A stretch of 64,000 nucleotides of DNA, taken from the NCBI GenBank assembly GCA_947259415.1, contig CAMYMI010000006.1, forward strand, positions 25,682 to 89,681, read 5' to 3'. Both the position numbers and the translations under genes were made by a program. This document shows, piece by piece, positions 25,946 to 35,080 of this stretch; within the stretch, counting starts at the first letter, position 1; every line of letters starts with the position of its first letter. The stretch is from an uncultured Ectothiorhodospiraceae bacterium (GTDB lineage: Bacteria > Pseudomonadota > Gammaproteobacteria > UBA9214). The notes beneath the pieces are model-generated. The model did not search any database. It worked only from the letters and a program-made list of their open reading frames with translations, and had not been told where the DNA came from.

Positions 25946-26401
25946 ATGAATATACCGATCGACATCGACAGCTGCGTCACCCTGCACCTGTCACTCACCC
26001 TGGAAGACGGTACCGTCGCAGAGAGCACATTCGGCGATGAGCCGCTGAACTTAGTCATGGGTGACGGCACCCTGGTACGCGGTCTGGAACTGGGGCTTTA
26101 CGGCCTGCGCCCCGGTGATTCCCAGCGACTGGAGCTGTACCCGGAGCAGGCCTTCGGCCTGCGTGACCCCGAGAAGATACACCGGATGCCGCGTGCCGAC
26201 TTCGACGACGAGATGGTGCTGGAGCCGGGTGTCATTATCGGCTTCGAGACGCCCGAGGGCGAGGAAATCCCGGGCATGGTGCGCGCGGTTGGCGATGAGT
26301 CAGTGGAGGTGGATTTCAACCACCCGCTGGCGGGGCATACCGTTACCTTCGACGTGGAAATCATCGATGTGGTCCAGTCGGAGCAGGGTGAGAGTGATTG
26401 A
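25946..26401 (+). CDS. fkpB: FKBP-type peptidyl-prolyl isomerase (SlpA-like)
   Basis: 151 residues with no signal peptide, so cytoplasmic. It has the FKBP fold with an inserted flap (IF) domain: LEDGTVAEST, MGDGTLVRGLELGLYGLRPGD, then FGLRDPEKIHRMPRADF, and NHPLAGHTVTFDVEI. SlpA-type FKBPs combine proline isomerase and chaperone activity. GAAGGG precedes the ATG directly. It is the last gene before a large repeat element that separates it from ispH. Confidence 0.95.
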   Translation: MNIPIDIDSCVTLHLSLTLEDGTVAESTFGDEPLNLVMGDGTLVRGLELGLYGLRPGDSQRLELYPEQAFGLRDPEKIHRMPRADFDDEMVLEPGVIIGFETPEGEEIPGMVRAVGDESVEVDFNHPLAGHTVTFDVEIIDVVQSEQGESD

Positions 26402-26427
26402 CTGGATGAGCTGAAGAAATTATTCAT

Positions 26428-26831
26428 CTGCAGGGATGCAGGAGGTAGAGCAACGCAGGATGCAGTTACCGAAAGAACGCAGAGAAAAACCCCTAAAAAT
26501 ACAAAATAAATCTAATACACACTACAAACAGTGCACCCCTTCTCCCTCCGGGAGAAGGCTGGGATGAGGGGTAGAGGATCAGGCAGTTATTCTAATTTAT
26601 CCCCTCACCCTGACCCTCTCCCGGAGGGAGAGGGGACTTTTGCAACATCCTCGCCAGGAAGAAAGTGTTTATGGGGCAGCAGTGAACGGCTGCACTGATT
26701 ACCAAGGTTTCGACTCAAACGGTTGAGAGTTTTTTAACAATAATAATTTGTTCTAGTTTCTTCTTTCTCAGCGTTCTCTGCCTCTCTCGGCAACTGCATC
26801 CTGCGTTGCTCTACCTCCTGCATCCCTGCAG
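26428..26831. repeat. 404-base inverted-repeat element between fkpB and ispH (copy B)
   Basis: The two ends are a perfect 40-bp inverted repeat (26428-26467 and 26792-26831). Each starts CTGCAGGGATGCAGGAGGTA when read inwards, and imperfect pairing continues for ~17 more bases. Outside the right end, TCTGCGGTGAAT and CTTTGCGAAC units resemble the CGCAAAG arms of copy A. The interior contains no gene; it holds a REP-like composite (26538-26637). The first 26 bases of the arm are identical to the left arm of copy A at 21981. Confidence 0.8.
26538..26637. repeat. REP-like composite repeat, copy 2 (nested)
   Basis: CCTTCTCCC-TCCG-GGAGAAGG followed by CTGGGATGAGGGG. After ~35 bases comes CCCCTCACCCTGACC and CTCTCCCGGAGGGAGAGGGG. 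The two halves face each other, and the first is homologous to 17553-17588. It lies inside the 404-base inverted-repeat element, so it probably entered that element later. Confidence 0.7.
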
Positions 26832-26956
26832 TCGTGCGCCTCTGCGGTGAATAATTGATTTTCTTTGCGAACTTCGCGCCTCTTCGGTGAATGTTGGCAT
26901 TAATCAGTACCAGTTAATGGCGTATAATCACCGCTGATTCATAAAGACTCACTCCC

Positions 26957-27889
26957 ATGCAAATCCTTCTCGCCAATCCCCGGGGTTTCTGTGCCGGTGT
27001 CGACCGGGCCATTGATATTGTCGAGCGCGCCCTGGAACTCTTCGGTGCGCCGATCTATGTGCGTCACGAAGTGGTACACAATCGCTACGTGGTCGAGGGG
27101 CTGCGTGAACGCGGGACGGTGTTTGTCGATGAACTCGATGAGGTGCCGGATGGCGCGACCGTCATCTTCAGTGCTCACGGCGTCTCCCGCGCTGTACACG
27201 AGGCCGCAGCCGCGCGCAGCCTGCGCGTCTTTGATGCGACCTGCCCCCTGGTGACCAAGGTGCACCTGGGGGTCAGCCGCCATGCGGAGGATGGCCGTGA
27301 GTGTGTCCTGATCGGGCACAAGGGGCACCCGGAGGTGGAGGGGACCATGGGTCAGTACGACAGCTCGCGCGGCGGTGCGATCTACCTGGTGGAGACACCG
27401 GATGACGTGCAGGAGCTGGTGGTGAAGGACCCGGATAACCTGGCGTTCGTGACCCAGACCACCCTGTCGGTCGATGACACGGCGCGGGTTATTGAGACTT
27501 TGAAGGCACGCTTCCCGCGCATCCAGGGCCCGCGCAAGGACGATATCTGCTATGCCACCCAGAACCGTCAGGACGCGGTCAAGACGCTGGCAGGGCGCTG
27601 TGATGTCGTGCTCGTGGTGGGTTCACCCAACAGTTCCAATTCCAACCGCCTGCGCGAGATCGCCGAAAAGCAGGGTGTGCCGGCCTACCTGGTTGATGAG
27701 GCACCGCAGATCGAAAAGACCTGGCTCGCGGGCAGGCAGACCATCGGCGTCACTGCCGGCGCTTCAGCCCCCGAGACACTGGTCAATGGGGTGGTGGAAC
27801 AACTGCGCGCATGGGGCGCCGAGCTGGTCGAGGAGTCACAGGGCAAGGCCGAAAACGTGACCTTCTCCCTGCCGCGGGCATTAAAGTAG
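26957..27889 (+). CDS. ispH: 4-hydroxy-3-methylbut-2-enyl diphosphate reductase
   Basis: 310 residues. It begins [19 protein letters not shown]; the three cluster cysteines are in GFCAGV, DATCPLV and DDICYAT. Other family blocks are [24 protein letters not shown] and GSPNSSNS. This iron-sulfur enzyme makes IPP and DMAPP in the last step of the MEP pathway. It is the final member of the ileS-lspA-fkpB-ispH block. A repeat element of over 400 bases separates it from fkpB, so it may have its own promoter around 26900. Confidence 0.98.
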   Translation: MQILLANPRGFCAGVDRAIDIVERALELFGAPIYVRHEVVHNRYVVEGLRERGTVFVDELDEVPDGATVIFSAHGVSRAVHEAAAARSLRVFDATCPLVTKVHLGVSRHAEDGRECVLIGHKGHPEVEGTMGQYDSSRGGAIYLVETPDDVQELVVKDPDNLAFVTQTTLSVDDTARVIETLKARFPRIQGPRKDDICYATQNRQDAVKTLAGRCDVVLVVGSPNSSNSNRLREIAEKQGVPAYLVDEAPQIEKTWLAGRQTIGVTAGASAPETLVNGVVEQLRAWGAELVEESQGKAENVTFSLPRALK

Positions 27890-27902
27890 TTACCTTGAGA
27901 TA

Positions 27903-27936
27903 ACAGGATGGGCAGGGTGCTCCATGCCCATCCTGT
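27903..27936 (+). terminator. 12-bp hairpin after ispH
   Basis: ACAGGATGGGCA pairs perfectly with TGCCCATCCTGT across a 10-base loop, 13 bases after the stop. There is no long T-run. A similar GC hairpin of a related type (GGCAGGGTGCGC...) follows grxD at 54136. The likely role is 3' end formation or mRNA stabilisation. Confidence 0.55.
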
Positions 27937-28033
27937 GGGTTGAGTCTTTGCCGCCAACTATAGAACTTGCCGGGTCGCCATGATCGGGGCGTCAGGTCGA
28001 TCCATGAGCGCTGCTGTTCACCCTCGCCGACGA

Positions 28034-28462
28034 TTACTTCCAGCAATCCTGTACAGTCGATGAACCGCCTATTGTTTTAACGCCCAGTGAGGTCAGGGTG
28101 AATGCACCGCACCTGGTATCCGCCTCCTGGCCATTCTGTGGGGTAACGGTGACGGTGAAGGTGATGGTCAAGTCGTTGGCCGGATCATCCGTGATCGCGG
28201 CAGTGTAATAGGCCCCTTCAGGCGAATTTGCATCAGCATAGCCGAGATCTGTCATGGTCGTTGTATAGGTCCCGCGGTCGGCGTAGAAGCGCTCCTGGCG
28301 ATCGGCAATATCCAGGATAAAGGCCATGCCATCCGCCCTGCGGGCCTTTACTATCTGGTCGCGGTAGGCCGGGTAGCCAAAGGCGATAACGATCCCGAGG
28401 ATCGCGACCACGATCATCAGCTCGATCAGGGTGAAGCCGTTCGGCCTTTTCAGATTCATCAT
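28034..28462 (-). CDS. pilE: type IV minor pilin PilE-like
   Basis: 142 residues. The prepilin leader is RPNG with processing before FTLIELM, followed by a hydrophobic helix (IVVAILGIVIAFGYPAYRDQ). The globular part has the PilE pattern (YADRGTYTTTMTDLGY) and two C-terminal cysteines (TRCGAFT, QDCWK) for the D-loop disulfide. It is the last gene of the pilV-W-X-Y1-E operon and converges on ispH, as in Pseudomonas. A start Met-Met pair is present; the first ATG is used. Confidence 0.93.
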   Translation of the reverse strand: MMNLKRPNGFTLIELMIVVAILGIVIAFGYPAYRDQIVKARRADGMAFILDIADRQERFYADRGTYTTTMTDLGYADANSPEGAYYTAAITDDPANDLTITFTVTVTPQNGQEADTRCGAFTLTSLGVKTIGGSSTVQDCWK

Positions 28463-28533
28463 TTCAGACTACCTTTGATTGACTCAATCCGCACGGCCGG
28501 TATTGATCGACCGTGCGGGATTGACCGTTTTGA

Positions 28534-31500
28534 CTACTGCATAATGTCGGTCCAGATGAAATAGCCTTCCCTGGTCCTGGGGCCCTTGGTCTCCAAATCG
28601 ATGGTCTCGATGGAAATCACCTTGGCCGGTACCGCATCCAGGCCGGACTTCTTCCTTTTTGGATCAGTCGAATCAACATCCCAGGGCAGCAGGTGCTGCT
28701 CGGGGATATGGCCGGGGGCGTAGTCCCGATACTTGGCATACAGCGCCAGCTTGTCATTTGTAGAATCTGACAGCAGATCGTTCAGTTCCATTAACAAGGC
28801 GCTGAGCTCATCCTCGTTCTCGGCAGCCTCGATCAGACCCAGTAACCTGACAAAGGCATCAAGCGGACACTCCTCACCTTCGGGTGTATTCTCACACTCC
28901 GCCAGCAGGGGATCGGTCAGTGCCTTGTATTCACCCAGGGTGAGACCACCGAGTTCGATGTTGACGCGGCTCTTCCAGCTGGGATCGCCGTAACAGGGGG
29001 TGCTGGCCGGGTCGCCCGTGCGCAGCTCGTCCGCCAGGGAGCTGTAATGCCAGTACATGGTGGCTTCGTACAGCAGACCGCTTTCATTGGCATCCTTGAC
29101 GGGGTCACCTGCTTCGGTATTTGGATCGGGAATATCTACGGCATCCTTACCCTTGCCGACTGTCTTGAGCCGGAAGGCCTTGGCAAAGGTGCCGCCGATG
29201 CGCTTATTACCTCGTTTGGATCTTGGCAGAGTCGTTGGATCCTGCAGTGTGAATGCCGCCGTGTTATCTGAATTGACTTCCAGTAACTGCAAGGTGAGTG
29301 CTCCGTTGCGCCAGCGGAATCCACTGCCCACTTCAGGAGGCACTTCCGTGATATGCAGGCTACGGGCCGGGTTCTTGACATAACCGTCCGGCGGCGTGGC
29401 GGGTATACCGGCGCTGCAGGTCATTGCCGGGTAACTGCCGTCGCTGTCCATAACCACTGATTCGGTGCCGGCCTCTTTCAAAACCGCCTCGTCGGAATAG
29501 CAGACCGGGTCACGGTAATCATGCAAGCCGAGTACGCACTGGGCCCGTGTGCCATGCACGCCCTCATCGAGGATGGCGCGCCGACCGAAGCCAACGCGCA
29601 GCGTGGGCTTGCTGCTGAGACCTTTCGAGATCTGCGTGGTTGCATCAATGGCATCACCCTTATTGCCAAGCTCGCCATCGTCTCCGACCCTGGGACAGGT
29701 ACCTGAATCATTCAGGATACCGTCCAAAGTGAAGACCAGGCCTTCGGCGCCTAATGCTGCCACGCCACCACCTGTCGGGCTCTCGAGGATCTCGGTGACC
29801 TTGTCCTGGTATTCCACCACCGGCCAGACCCGGCAGCCGATCTGCAGGGTGCCGGCAAACGACAGGTCGGCATTGGCCAGCACGACGATGAACTCCTCGT
29901 TATCAGCCAGGGGCGACCCGGAACCCAGGGCCATGACCTCAGACACCGGCGCCTCACGACAGCCGATGACCAGGCCGCTTTCATCATCGTAAACCTCTAT
30001 GTCATCTGCTGCACAGATCAGGTCACCCGTGTCAATATCAACCCCGATGTGATCGATTGGCGTATAGGTGTCATAGGCCCGGTTCAATTCGCCTTCAACG
30101 GCCTCGATGCAGCGCCCGTCAACCAGTATCTGTTTTTCATTCTCTGCATCACTGCAAGTGGGACCAGGTGTACTGGCAGAGGACGCTGCCAGGTTGCCCA
30201 GTCCGCGGCGCGGTTCAAGTTCGAACAGGTCGACATGGTCGACGCCGTGGATGGTGTCGTATTCATGCACATGGCCGTCAATGCCACCTGCCAGACCGTC
30301 ATTGCTCTCGATGTTATAGCCCTCACTGTGTTTAAGTACGGCATTCGCGGCTGTCTCACCGCTGGCCGGGCTGTCTGTCTGCACTTCGATGTGACCGTTG
30401 AGCAGGGGGCCGGGTTTGGGAAGCAGCGGGATTTGCAGGATCAGCCCGTTGATGTACATCTTGTCGATGCCGCTGCTGAGACGGGCAAGTACCGGTTGCG
30501 AGATATTGCCAGGTCCGAGATGCAAGCCCACCGGCGCCTTGCCGCCAACCTTGTCGGAGTCATCAAGGACACTGTCACCGTTCAGGTTGTACACGACGAC
30601 GTTTGCGTCTTCACCCGTAGTGAAGTTCAGCGACATGATCCAGCTGTCACCGTCCAGTTGCCGGTCCGGTCCCGAGCACACCAGACCGGTGGGATTGCTG
30701 GTCACGAACTGCACGCGCCCTGTGCGAACGAAGGGTGCCCCCACCAGGCGCTCGCCACAACTCGGGAATTCCAGCATCCAACCCTTGTTTGTGCTGAGGT
30801 CGACTGCATTGTTGCTCGACATCACACGAAGCACGTCCGGATCCGGTGAAAAGGTGTCGGCCACCTCGCTGACTGTCTGGGCGACCAGATTGGATTTTAT
30901 CAGCGGCGTAGTAATAGTTTCCGTGCCGGCAATCCATTCCTTTTTGATCCAGATTCCATAGATGGCCTGCTTTGAGGTGTCGTCCAGGGCATCGAGCTCA
31001 CTGAAGACGCTGCCTGTGCCGAAATGGAGGAAAAGGCTGCCGGAGTCTCGCGGGTATTCCACCAGGGAGGGGGTGTTGGTAATTGGCTGGCTGGCATCAC
31101 CATCGAAGATCTTATGAGCCGTTGAGGAGGCCGGGTTGGTCTTGTCGATCCTGAACATCCACAGGTCGCCGTTGGTGTCACCGGCAAAGGCAACCTCGAC
31201 CATGAGGTCGCTATCGGTGCTGAGCAGTGCAGGTGAGGAAAGACCGCCCGCAGCACCGGTGGATATTGCGGTGACACTATGAGAACCGTCCAGGCTGACC
31301 ATGAGGAGCTTTGCTACATTACCGGTGCTGCCATAGCCGTTGCCGGTAAAGACATACCATTGGGGCGCGGCCGTGCTGCCCAGGGGTGCGATGCGTGGTT
31401 GATCGTAGATATGGCCGATATCACTGCCGGTTTTCTCGAACAGGACCTTGTTGCCGGTGAAGTCGGGGTTGGTCACATCCAGCGCAAACAGGCCGGCGAA

Positions 31501-32604
31501 CCCCGGGCCACCACCACCGGTCAGGATAGTGCGCCAATTGCAGCCAGTGTATACCGTGCCTGTATCCGAACAATTGGCATGATCGGGATCGACCTGTGCC
31601 GAACCTGCCAGCAGTTTTCCGTCGAGGAAAAAGGTATGTTCATAGGTGGCATCACGGGCGGCCAGCCGGTCGAGCTTGCCGATCACCATGGAGGGGATAT
31701 AGGCATAGACCTCGGAGCCGTCGACCTCGTCGAAGACCTCCAGTGTGCCGCCATTGGTGGGTGCGGCAACACGGCCAGGCCGGCAACCCTGCTTCAGGCC
31801 AGTGGCACTGTAACCCGAACAGGGGGTGGCGCTGGCCGGGTCCATCTTGATGGCGAAATTGGAAAAGCCGTTCAGGCCAACGAGGAGTTCCTCGGGCGGG
31901 CCGATATAGACCGGGGTGTTGGTGATATCACCCAGCAGGCTGTAGCGTCGGCGGAAAAATCCGTCGGGCTTGTCTCTTTCGTTGCTGCGGTCGCCACGAA
32001 CGAAATTCAGGACAGGACTGAAATAATCGCTGGGCTGATCGACATTAGGGTCTTCCGCGTCGCTGGTGGTCGGATCACCGTCCGGGTCATCCAGTGTGAT
32101 GGAATCCAGCGCGATCTTCTGGGCCGCTGTCAGATTGTTCCAGAGAAAATCCACCTGGCCACCGTTGTAGGTAATGATATTGCGAGTCTTCCAGTAATCA
32201 GTGACGGTATCTTCCTTTTGCAGGAAGGTGGCGCGTGCCATCCAGTTCTTGGTGCTGCCGTAGCCTGCATCGTTGGCATAGGCCAGTAGCACGCTATTGT
32301 CGGTTTCGCCGACAGGGGCCGTCGTTGTACGAGCGCCCGGTGTACCCGTGCATGATCCTGTCAGGCACTTACCGACGATGTCATACTCGATGACGTCACC
32401 CATATAGGCCCCGTTTTCGAACCATGGCCGATAGGCCTTGGTATCACCCTTGAGGAGGTCATTCTCTTTCAGGGCATATTCGCCCAGCAGCACCGGTGGC
32501 TGGGTGTCCGGGTAAAAGTTTGCGACGGCGTAGACCAGGGCGCTGACAGCCATCGCTGTGACGGCAATGGCCTTCAGCTGAAAATTGTTTGTTTTCATCT
32601 TCAT
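28534..32604 (-). CDS. pilY1: PilY1-type type IV pilus assembly/tip protein
   Basis: 1356 residues from ATG 32604, which follows GCAGGAGAAG; the open frame up to 32724 overlaps pilX and is not used. A signal/anchor segment (KAIAVTAMAVSALVYAVA) is followed by a PilY1-like region (DYFSPVLNFVRGDRS, LLGDITNTPVYIGPP). Beta-propeller blades follow (AYIPSMVIGKL, GFAGLFALDVTNP, IYDQPRIAP, WYVFTGNGYG), with a calcium-loop-like DTNGDLWMFRID. I see no N-terminal von Willebrand A domain, which Pseudomonas PilY1 has. After the propeller there is a ~450-residue cysteine-bearing extension I do not recognise. It probably acts in pilus priming, retraction control or adhesion. Confidence 0.92.
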   Translation of the reverse strand: MKMKTNNFQLKAIAVTAMAVSALVYAVANFYPDTQPPVLLGEYALKENDLLKGDTKAYRPWFENGAYMGDVIEYDIVGKCLTGSCTGTPGARTTTAPVGETDNSVLLAYANDAGYGSTKNWMARATFLQKEDTVTDYWKTRNIITYNGGQVDFLWNNLTAAQKIALDSITLDDPDGDPTTSDAEDPNVDQPSDYFSPVLNFVRGDRSNERDKPDGFFRRRYSLLGDITNTPVYIGPPEELLVGLNGFSNFAIKMDPASATPCSGYSATGLKQGCRPGRVAAPTNGGTLEVFDEVDGSEVYAYIPSMVIGKLDRLAARDATYEHTFFLDGKLLAGSAQVDPDHANCSDTGTVYTGCNWRTILTGGGGPGFAGLFALDVTNPDFTGNKVLFEKTGSDIGHIYDQPRIAPLGSTAAPQWYVFTGNGYGSTGNVAKLLMVSLDGSHSVTAISTGAAGGLSSPALLSTDSDLMVEVAFAGDTNGDLWMFRIDKTNPASSTAHKIFDGDASQPITNTPSLVEYPRDSGSLFLHFGTGSVFSELDALDDTSKQAIYGIWIKKEWIAGTETITTPLIKSNLVAQTVSEVADTFSPDPDVLRVMSSNNAVDLSTNKGWMLEFPSCGERLVGAPFVRTGRVQFVTSNPTGLVCSGPDRQLDGDSWIMSLNFTTGEDANVVVYNLNGDSVLDDSDKVGGKAPVGLHLGPGNISQPVLARLSSGIDKMYINGLILQIPLLPKPGPLLNGHIEVQTDSPASGETAANAVLKHSEGYNIESNDGLAGGIDGHVHEYDTIHGVDHVDLFELEPRRGLGNLAASSASTPGPTCSDAENEKQILVDGRCIEAVEGELNRAYDTYTPIDHIGVDIDTGDLICAADDIEVYDDESGLVIGCREAPVSEVMALGSGSPLADNEEFIVVLANADLSFAGTLQIGCRVWPVVEYQDKVTEILESPTGGGVAALGAEGLVFTLDGILNDSGTCPRVGDDGELGNKGDAIDATTQISKGLSSKPTLRVGFGRRAILDEGVHGTRAQCVLGLHDYRDPVCYSDEAVLKEAGTESVVMDSDGSYPAMTCSAGIPATPPDGYVKNPARSLHITEVPPEVGSGFRWRNGALTLQLLEVNSDNTAAFTLQDPTTLPRSKRGNKRIGGTFAKAFRLKTVGKGKDAVDIPDPNTEAGDPVKDANESGLLYEATMYWHYSSLADELRTGDPASTPCYGDPSWKSRVNIELGGLTLGEYKALTDPLLAECENTPEGEECPLDAFVRLLGLIEAAENEDELSALLMELNDLLSDSTNDKLALYAKYRDYAPGHIPEQHLLPWDVDSTDPKRKKSGLDAVPAKVISIETIDLETKGPRTREGYFIWTDIMQ

Positions 32605-32620
32605 AACACTTCTCCTGCAA

Positions 32621-33157
32621 TCAGGGGGCAAGCGGGTCGGTGATGACCACTGACTGAACAATGCGTTTGGCACCCCTCGAACTTTCACTCTGGGCAGAGA
32701 CCATAAAGACCTGCACCGTGGCACCGGGCAGGGGTTTGATCAAACCGGTAAAGGAAGAATCCTCGCCTTCATTATTATCCAGTCCCGCATTTTCGATGAC
32801 ATAGCGGCCCGAGTCGCCACCCGGGATCGAAACCGCTGCACTTGTGAAGGTATCCCACACGAGTTTTGCCGGTGTGATTGTTCCGAAATTGTGATACTGG
32901 TCACCGGAGGGGTAGGGAATACCCTTGGCCTCCAGGTCGAGCACATCATCGACTCCCCTGGCAAGCGTGTACTCTGCGTTACTGAGTGCGGTAGTCTGGA
33001 ACTGGGTGTTGCCGGCCATCATATTTTCCAGCCGTGAGACGTTCATGCCGAAGACCCCGAGTATCGTCAGGATCAACAGGAAAACCAGCGCCATGAACAA
33101 GGCAGCGCCATCCTGCCGGCCTTGTGTGAGTCGTGTATTGCGCTGTCTGTAATGCAT
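32621..33157 (-). CDS. pilX: type IV minor pilin PilX
   Basis: 178 residues. It has the PilX N-terminal pattern: short basic leader with QDGAALFMALVFLLILTILG, then MNVSRLENMMAGN and AEYTLARGVDD. There is no E5-type pilin site; this is typical of PilX. It lies 14 bases after pilW and 16 bases before the pilY1 start. It works with PilV, PilW, PilE and FimU to prime pilus assembly and carry PilY1. Confidence 0.92.
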   Translation of the reverse strand: MHYRQRNTRLTQGRQDGAALFMALVFLLILTILGVFGMNVSRLENMMAGNTQFQTTALSNAEYTLARGVDDVLDLEAKGIPYPSGDQYHNFGTITPAKLVWDTFTSAAVSIPGGDSGRYVIENAGLDNNEGEDSSFTGLIKPLPGATVQVFMVSAQSESSRGAKRIVQSVVITDPLAP

Positions 33158-33171
33158 ACCTGAATCTCCGG

Positions 33172-34197
33172 CTAGTTGAAACTGCTGTTGCGCAGCCTGA
33201 CGGTTGAGGTGTAGAGCTGACGACGATATCCGTCATTGGGTGTGTAAGCCGCAGCCCCGGTCAGATCCCCCATTTCATAACTGTTGGTATTGGTGTAGCC
33301 GGTTTCCGGGCATTCCGAGCGGATCAGCAGCCAGAGGCGTGCGGCGATGACCTGGTCCCAGTTTGTAACGGCGTTGGCATCGAGATACCGGTTGACGGTG
33401 TCATCCCCCCTGGGATTACTTGCCGTGATTTCTTCGTCTATGCCGTATTGCACCTGCAGGTGATCGATCCCGGTGGCAATTTCCTCGGATACCATTGTCC
33501 CGGCATCATTGATTGTCCGTCGGTAAAGTGAGGGGACCGCGGCACCTGCCGGGCAGTCTGTGCTTGAGTCGCCGATATAGTAGGCATTGGCAATCAGTTC
33601 GGCCGTTCTGACAACAGACCCGGTGACCGCGTTGCTGGCATCACTTTCCTGGGAGCCGGTAAACAGGGTTCCTTTGAACAGTGAGGCGCGCAGATAGTAG
33701 CGGTTGTTTTCAAAAGACGGGGTTGTGATGCCGCCGACCTCCCAGGGCGCGGCATAGCGGAGCACCAGGATATCGCCACGGGTATAAGGGGCTGTGCCGC
33801 TGGAAGGTATACACGCATAAGTTCCCTTGGAGTCGTTCTTTCCGAATATTCGGCGGTTGAGCATCCGTACCCAGTCGGTATTACCGGATGAGCATGCTCC
33901 CGTTGTATCGATAACGACACCCGTTGTACCAACAATCTCTGCGATATCCGTATTCCCGCCCCAGTAACCGGCGCGTCGCAGGTCACTGATCATGGTCTCC
34001 ATGGCATAGCGGCCGTTCTCCTGCATACGTCCAAGGGAGTCCTGGATGTTGAAGCTTTTTTTGGATCCCAGGAAAATCTGCCCGATGCCCGCGAGCATGA
34101 TCAGGGTAATGACCAGGGCGACCATGAGTTCGACCAGACCGAAGCCACGGCAAACCGGATGTAAAAAAGACAGAGTGTTATGTTTGCTTATCTTCAT
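33172..34197 (-). CDS. pilW: type IV minor pilin PilW
   Basis: 341 residues. The prepilin site is CRGFGLVELMVALVITLIML (processing before FGLVELM). Then come FLGSKKSFNIQDSLGRMQENGRYAM and DLRRAGYWG, hallmarks of PilW. The start codon overlaps the pilV stop by 4 bases. The C-terminal part is beta-rich and variable. It is a member of the minor pilin priming complex. Confidence 0.93.
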   Translation of the reverse strand: MKISKHNTLSFLHPVCRGFGLVELMVALVITLIMLAGIGQIFLGSKKSFNIQDSLGRMQENGRYAMETMISDLRRAGYWGGNTDIAEIVGTTGVVIDTTGACSSGNTDWVRMLNRRIFGKNDSKGTYACIPSSGTAPYTRGDILVLRYAAPWEVGGITTPSFENNRYYLRASLFKGTLFTGSQESDASNAVTGSVVRTAELIANAYYIGDSSTDCPAGAAVPSLYRRTINDAGTMVSEEIATGIDHLQVQYGIDEEITASNPRGDDTVNRYLDANAVTNWDQVIAARLWLLIRSECPETGYTNTNSYEMGDLTGAAAYTPNDGYRRQLYTSTVRLRNSSFN

Positions 34198-34721
34198 TCT
34201 GAAAATACCAGGCGGTAACAGCGCAGATCCGTATCTGCGGCAGGTGGACAGGTTGTTCCCGTGACACTCGGGTCACGTGCCTCATTCCAGCGTACGGTGA
34301 TGGTGTGTGTCAGCGGGGTCGCGGCAGTCTGGACGATTTCCCCCACTCCGCCGGGCAACAAGGCAAGCGAATCTTTCCACTCGTCCAGGTCAAATGTTGC
34401 AAGCTCTGTGGGGGAACAACTGGCAGAGGCACAATTCTTTGTTGCTGTCGGATGAGTGGCGTTATTGACGACATAGTCGCCGTCGCCAGTACCTACCGTA
34501 TTGGCCCGCATGCGGTCGGTAATATCGTAGGCCAGCTGTGTGGCCTGGGTACGCATGCTGGCCATCTGATTGGAGCGCAGTCCACTGGTCTGGAGTGCGG
34601 CCAGGCCCAGGAGTCCGATGGACAGTACCAGCAAGGCGATCAGCACCTCCAGCAGGGTAAAGCCGGTGTCCTTCCTGATTAGATGTTTATTGGCATGGTT
34701 CACGATTTCATTCCCCGGCAT
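34194..34721 (-). CDS. pilV: type IV minor pilin PilV
   Basis: 175 residues. The prepilin leader ends DTG before FTLLEVLIALLVLSIGLLG, then LAALQTSGLRSNQ and QLAYDITDRMRAN, as in PilV. Two cysteine pairs lie in the C-terminal half. It is first of the intact minor pilin genes and overlaps pilW by 4 bases. Its start codon overlaps the end of a FimT/FimU-like remnant by 14 bases, so it may once have been coupled to that gene. Confidence 0.93.
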   Translation of the reverse strand: MPGNEIVNHANKHLIRKDTGFTLLEVLIALLVLSIGLLGLAALQTSGLRSNQMASMRTQATQLAYDITDRMRANTVGTGDGDYVVNNATHPTATKNCASASCSPTELATFDLDEWKDSLALLPGGVGEIVQTAATPLTHTITVRWNEARDPSVTGTTCPPAADTDLRCYRLVFSE

Positions 34722-34863
34722 GTGGACAGGGTTTATTCGAGATGGTCATCTGTCCCATCCCGGCAATCCTGATATTGCGAGCCTGCTCGAGCTTGCTGTC
34801 ATCGGCCACCATGGAGAATGTGATGGCTGCGGGATTAATGCTCATTCCGTTTTCCATGTTCAT
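34708..34863 (-). pseudogene. remnant of a FimT/FimU/GspH-type pseudopilin
   Basis: A 51-residue frame (MNMENGMSINPAAITF...) whose last ~35 residues look like the C-terminus of a FimT/GspH pseudopilin: SMVADDSKLEQARNIRIAG then MGQMTISNKPC. Such proteins end in an ARxIxIxxxGxxxxS stretch followed by a cysteine. The N-terminal prepilin helix is absent; a stop codon and AT-rich DNA lie just upstream. In Pseudomonas aeruginosa the gene in this position, between thiO and pilV, is fimT/fimU. I read it as a 5'-deleted remnant. A short independent peptide cannot be ruled out. Confidence 0.5.
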
Positions 34864-35080
34864 ATATATGTTTTACTAACCTCGCTCACCGGTGTCATTC
34901 GCTATAAGATAAGCGGCTTATATAACCCGACGGGCGGTGTATTTCACTATGGATTTATCGGTATCTGACTGAACAAATTAAGTTTTTTCGACATGAAGTG
35001 TGCGGCGGTTAACACTTTACCGGCGTCCCTTGTGTGTGTCCCGACTACAACCCCGGCCGTCAAGATGACCAGTAGCGAAG

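Noticed and set aside
24685-26070. 461-residue open frame on the minus strand
   Set aside because: It is antisense to ileS and lspA, both certain genes. High-GC coding DNA commonly leaves a long opposite frame open, and the composition (many His, Gln, Arg) is not protein-like.
31279-32289. 336-residue open frame on the plus strand, and a related one at 30049-30849
   Set aside because: Both lie antisense within pilY1, whose own frame shows clear family features.
34864-35080. Further upstream part of the pseudopilin remnant
   Set aside because: In all minus-strand frames this AT-rich gap lacks a prepilin leader or hydrophobic helix; it looks like promoter DNA.
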